Positions 33,403 through 36,457 of a stretch of DNA of 36,457 nt are shown here, one piece after another. The position numbers were made by a program, and so were the translations under genes. Source of the DNA: Clostridiales bacterium (GTDB lineage Bacteria; Bacillota; Clostridia; Lachnospirales; Lachnospiraceae); NCBI GenBank assembly GCA_012512855.1, contig JAAZDK010000225.1:1-36457 (forward strand). The letters are read 5' to 3'. The notes under the pieces are model-generated. The model searched no databases, was not told the origin of the DNA, and saw only the letters and a program-made list of their open reading frames with translations. Each line of letters starts with the position of its first letter. The stretch's first letter is position 1.

Positions 33403-35355
33403 ATGATTGAAAAATCAATGATTACACTGGAATTTGATAAAATAAAGAAAATTCTTTGCAATAATGCTGTTTCTGAGGAGGCGGGACTTAAGCTAGCGCA
33501 TCTTACGCCCAGCCTGAGTGAAGGCGAGGTTAAGGCCAGAATAAACGAAACCTCACAGGCAAGGAAACTCCTTGACAGTTTGGGAACCCCTCCTCTGGCC
33601 TCAATGAAGGATATTGGCATGCTTCTGGATCTGGCCCAGAAGGGAGCCATGCTTGTGCCTGAGCAGCTTGGCCAAATTGATATGTTTATCAATGCCTGCA
33701 AAAGGATGAAAAGCTATTTAAAGCGGGCAGAGTCACTTAGCATAAATCTTGCCGCCTATGGGGCATCAATCGATGAGCTAAGCATCCTGGCAGATGAAAT
33801 AAAGCAGGCAATCCGCAATAACCAGGTAGATGACAATGCCTCCGCAGAGCTTAGGGATATAAGGCGGCAGATGGAGCGAATTAATTCAGAAATAAAGTCC
33901 AAGCTGGATTCCATACTGCGAAGCAAAAAGGAATGTTTTACTGAGGGCTATGTGTCCATCAGAAACGGCCATTATGTACTCCCGGTTAAAAGGGAATACA
34001 AGCATATGGTAAGCGGCTCCGTGCTGGATATCTCCAGCAGCGGCTCAACCTATTTCATAGAGCCTGCAGCCGTTGCACGTCTTAAGGATGAGCTGGCCAT
34101 TTTGGAAATAGCCGAGAGCAATGAGGTCCGCAGGATTCTTTATGAGCTTAGCGCTCTTGTGGCAGATAACGCCCAACCCATCCGAACGAATATGGAAGCC
34201 ATGGTGGCGCTTGATTTTGCATTTGCAAAGGCAAAGCTAAGCGTAGATATGAAGGCGGTCCCGGCAAATATTAATACCGACAGAAGAATCGTTATAAAAA
34301 ACGGCCGGCATCCGCTGCTTAAGCAGGAGGAATGTGTGCCCCTCAATATTCAAATCGGTGACGGTATAAGAGGAGTCATAATCACCGGCCCGAATACGGG
34401 AGGGAAAACGGTAGCCCTAAAGACCGTTGGCCTGTTGCAGCTTATGGCCCAGTCCGGCCTTCATATTCCATGCGAAAGTGCCGACCTGTGTATGAACAAT
34501 GCCGTCTTGTGTGATATTGGCGACGGCCAGAGCATCACTGAGAACTTATCCACATTCTCCTCTCATATTACGAATATTATCAACATTCTCAACCATAGCA
34601 ACAACGAAAGCCTGGTGCTGCTGGATGAGTTGGGCTCCGGTACCGATCCAGCCGAGGGAATGGGCATAGCTATAGCAATACTTGAAGAACTTCGAAAGAA
34701 GGAGTGCCTCTTTATTGTGACCACCCACTACCCGGAGGTTAAGGAGTATGCCGCCAAAACCGAAGGCCTTATCAATGCCAGAATGGCCTTTGACCGAGAA
34801 AGCCTAAAGCCCCTTTACAGGCTTGAGATTGGTGAAGCAGGTCAAAGCTGCGCCCTCTATATTGCCAAGCGCCTTGGCATGCCCGCCCACATACTTAAGA
34901 AGGCTTATGAGGAGGCATACTTTAGCAGTCATAAGGAAGCGTCCGTTCCGGATAATGATTTCCTTAAAGATTTGCCGGTAAACGACAAAAGCCGGAATTC
35001 AAATCCCTCTTCACCGGCCAGGATACAAAGGCAAATACAGCCCAGACAGATAAACACAAGAAGCGAGCGCTTTAATATAGGTGACTGCGTTATGGTATAC
35101 CCTGAGAAAAAGCTTGGCATTGTATTTAGCAAGGCAAATGAAAAGGGTGAGGTGGGGGTACAGATACAAAAGAAAAAGACATATATAAATCACAAGAGGC
35201 TGAAGCTTAAGGTGCCTGCTGACCAGCTGTATCCTGAAAACTATGATTTCTCCATAATTTTTGACAGTGTTGCCAACCGCAAGGCAAGGAAGAAAATGAA
35301 CCAGGGCCACCAGCCCGGCCTTCAGATTGTATATGAGGATGATATTAAGGAATAA
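33403..35355 (+). CDS. MutS2-like ATPase lacking the Smr domain
   Basis: The 650-residue protein has the MutS2 core and clamp regions (about 1-290, coiled-coil around ASAELRDIRRQMERINSEIK), then an ABC-type ATPase. Walker A is GPNTGGKT at 329-336, the signature region ITENLSTFSSHITNI, Walker B LLDELGSGTDP at 406-416, and the histidine loop TTHYPEVKEYA. After a basic, Ser/Pro/Gln-rich linker (about 520-555) a small KOW-like beta domain follows (FNIGDCVMVYPEKKLGIVFS). It ends there: the C-terminal Smr nuclease of canonical MutS2 (about 780-790 residues) is absent. MutS2 is reported to sense collided ribosomes in Bacillus. An Smr-less paralogue with an attenuator-like leader fits a ribosome-linked role, but DNA functions are not excluded. 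AAAGGAG precedes the ATG. Confidence 0.88.
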   Translation: MIEKSMITLEFDKIKKILCNNAVSEEAGLKLAHLTPSLSEGEVKARINETSQARKLLDSLGTPPLASMKDIGMLLDLAQKGAMLVPEQLGQIDMFINACKRMKSYLKRAESLSINLAAYGASIDELSILADEIKQAIRNNQVDDNASAELRDIRRQMERINSEIKSKLDSILRSKKECFTEGYVSIRNGHYVLPVKREYKHMVSGSVLDISSSGSTYFIEPAAVARLKDELAILEIAESNEVRRILYELSALVADNAQPIRTNMEAMVALDFAFAKAKLSVDMKAVPANINTDRRIVIKNGRHPLLKQEECVPLNIQIGDGIRGVIITGPNTGGKTVALKTVGLLQLMAQSGLHIPCESADLCMNNAVLCDIGDGQSITENLSTFSSHITNIINILNHSNNESLVLLDELGSGTDPAEGMGIAIAILEELRKKECLFIVTTHYPEVKEYAAKTEGLINARMAFDRESLKPLYRLEIGEAGQSCALYIAKRLGMPAHILKKAYEEAYFSSHKEASVPDNDFLKDLPVNDKSRNSNPSSPARIQRQIQPRQINTRSERFNIGDCVMVYPEKKLGIVFSKANEKGEVGVQIQKKKTYINHKRLKLKVPADQLYPENYDFSIIFDSVANRKARKKMNQGHQPGLQIVYEDDIKE

Positions 35356-35460
35356 GCTTTAAACCGGCTCTGCATGTAAAATCATAATAACCTCACAGCA
35401 TAAATCTGCTGGATATTTTTAATAAAAAATGAAAATACTATATTCCATAAAGCCTGCGGC

Positions 35461-35483
35461 CAATTAACAATAGCCGTTAATTG
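35461..35483. repeat. Inverted repeat between MutS2-like gene and cotF-like gene
   Basis: CAATTAAC/GTTAATTG arms (35461-35468 and 35476-35483) with a seven-base loop lie about 110 bases after the MutS2-like stop. Adjacent GC-rich bases (GCGGC before, GCCGGC after) extend the pairing with a bulge. No T-run follows, so it is not a typical terminator. Confidence 0.35.
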
Positions 35484-35552
35484 CCGGCTAAAGCCGAGGA
35501 ATTAAACTATACCAGGAACTTAACTTAAACTGGATAATGAATGGAGGTTATT

Positions 35553-36071
35553 ATGATAGCAAATGTTCAGCTGACTGAAAAAGAAAGGTTTCTGCTTGAG
35601 GATGCAAAAAGCCATGAGGAGGAATGCATCCTAAAATATTGGAACTATGCCAATCTTGCAACCGATGCCCAACTTAAAGCAGTGTTCAGGGCAAACGGCC
35701 AGAAGGAGGAAGAGCATCTTCAGACCATTAATCAGCTGCTGGCAGGCCAAATACCGGAGCCGAACAAAAGCGGTGGACAAAATAATCCCGGAAATTCCAG
35801 CCAGCACAATTGGCAGAATATCCAATCACAGCAGGCCAGCATAGATCAGCAAAGCAGCGGCAATGCAGCATTTAAGGCATCCGACAAGGACCTGTGCACA
35901 GATATGCTAATGACTGAAAAATATGTTTCATCAACCTACAATACAGCCATTTTTGAATTCAAGGATCCTCAGATACGCAACATCCTTAACCATATCCAGA
36001 CTGAAGAGCAAAAGCATGGGGAAGCCATATTTGCCTACATGCAAAGCAAAGGAATGTATACCGCCAAATAG
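35553..36071 (+). CDS. CotF-like spore coat / ferritin-like protein
   Basis: The 172-residue protein is made of two helical halves joined by a Gln/Asn/Ser-rich linker (about 70-105). Half one has LTEKERFLLEDAKSHEEECI and GQKEEEHLQTINQLL. Half two has DKDLCTDMLMTEKYVSSTYN and TEEQKHGEAIFAYMQSKGMY. The E-E-x-x-H patterns and the DxLxxEK motif are typical of CotF-like coat proteins with a ferritin-type fold. Metal binding is uncertain. The ATG at 35553 is chosen because GGAGG lies five bases upstream. The earlier ATG at 35541 overlaps that site. Likely expressed late in sporulation, though no SigK promoter was identified with confidence. Confidence 0.85.
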   Translation: MIANVQLTEKERFLLEDAKSHEEECILKYWNYANLATDAQLKAVFRANGQKEEEHLQTINQLLAGQIPEPNKSGGQNNPGNSSQHNWQNIQSQQASIDQQSSGNAAFKASDKDLCTDMLMTEKYVSSTYNTAIFEFKDPQIRNILNHIQTEEQKHGEAIFAYMQSKGMYTAK

Positions 36072-36227
36072 TTGCCGCCTGTTATAAGCAAACTGCTTCC
36101 TGTTGCGGCCTGACTAAGGAAAAAAGCCTCATACTAAGCACCTGCCGGATACTCAAGATTAAAACAAAGCTCTTAATCCGCCGGTGGGTGCATTTCAATT
36201 TGCCCTGCCTGTATATACTCTTTGCCT

Positions 36228-36335
36228 GCAATCCGGCTTTATAACATTCTGAATGGCACAGCCTACAATCCGGCTTTTTACCTGTCTGAATGGTCAGCGT
36301 GCAATCCGGACTTCTACCTGTATGGATGGCACAAT
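36228..36335. repeat. Three tandem imperfect 36-bp repeats
   Basis: Units begin at 36228, 36264 and 36300 with TGCAATCCGG, TACAATCCGG and TGCAATCCGG, and share a second block resembling CTGTCTGAATGGCACAG. The units are contiguous, without spacers. The surrounding 36072-36457 stretch has no credible gene. A minus-strand open frame crosses the repeats but begins with an implausible hydrophobic start and has no ribosome site. Confidence 0.65.
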
Positions 36336-36457
36336 TTGCTTTTGACGGAAAAATCTGTCCCCGACATGCATGAATCTTAGCGTAAAATTTTTGTAGGACA
36401 AATAGGAATAAAAAATAAGAGAACACCAACTTTGTGTTATAATTAGTCTACCACAAC

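Noticed and set aside
36228-36335. CRISPR array
   Set aside because: Repeats are contiguous and imperfect, with no unique spacers and no cas genes nearby.
36082-36429. Minus-strand open frame of 115 codons across the 36-bp repeats
   Set aside because: No Shine-Dalgarno site and Cys/Lys-rich repeats produced by the DNA repeat. It was not called as a gene.

Overview
The window looks like chromosomal DNA of an anaerobic, spore-forming Clostridia species, most likely of the Lachnospiraceae type. The evidence is an Rnf complex operon, spoIIID, a CotF-like coat protein, LplABC-type sugar transport with a YesM/YesN-type two-component system, AT-rich intergenic DNA with Shine-Dalgarno sites of the AGGAGG type, and many intrinsic terminators. 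No rRNA, tRNA, CRISPR array, phage module or insertion sequence was found. Species assignment is inference.

Left part (1-10.8 kb, all genes on the minus strand). rnfC-rnfD-rnfG is the start of an Rnf operon that runs off the left edge. Next come spoIIID and a carbohydrate ABC uptake operon (lplA-lplB-lplC type) closed by a 16-bp-stem terminator. Upstream lies the two-component pair that should control this transporter. Both its kinase and its AraC-type regulator are interrupted by a single-base frameshift.

Middle part (10.8-22.4 kb, minus strand). A phosphoribosyltransferase-like gene with a degenerate PRPP motif has its own promoter. A compact operon encodes a Crp/Fnr regulator, an AlkD-like DNA glycosylase, a beta-CASP metallo-beta-lactamase nuclease and a GAF/HD-GYP protein. 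A thioredoxin gene has a Crp-like palindrome at its promoter. The xpt-bmpA-nupO-nupP-nupQ cluster covers purine salvage and nucleoside uptake.

Right part (22.4-36.5 kb, mixed strands). It holds a flavin amine oxidase, a tandem GNAT acetyltransferase, a small wall-anchored secreted protein, a YyaL-type thioredoxin-fold protein, a secreted peptidoglycan-binding protein, a MarR regulator, a CcdA-thioredoxin fusion, a MutS2-like ATPase without an Smr domain, and a CotF-like protein. The most interesting place is the 480-bp leader of the MutS2-like gene. It has a near-consensus promoter, a 12-codon leader ORF with its own ribosome site, and several mutually exclusive hairpins followed by T-runs. 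That is the layout of a transcription attenuator of the kind known for ribosome-targeting antibiotic resistance genes. The alternative is that the 12 codons are the stump of a lost ABC-F gene.
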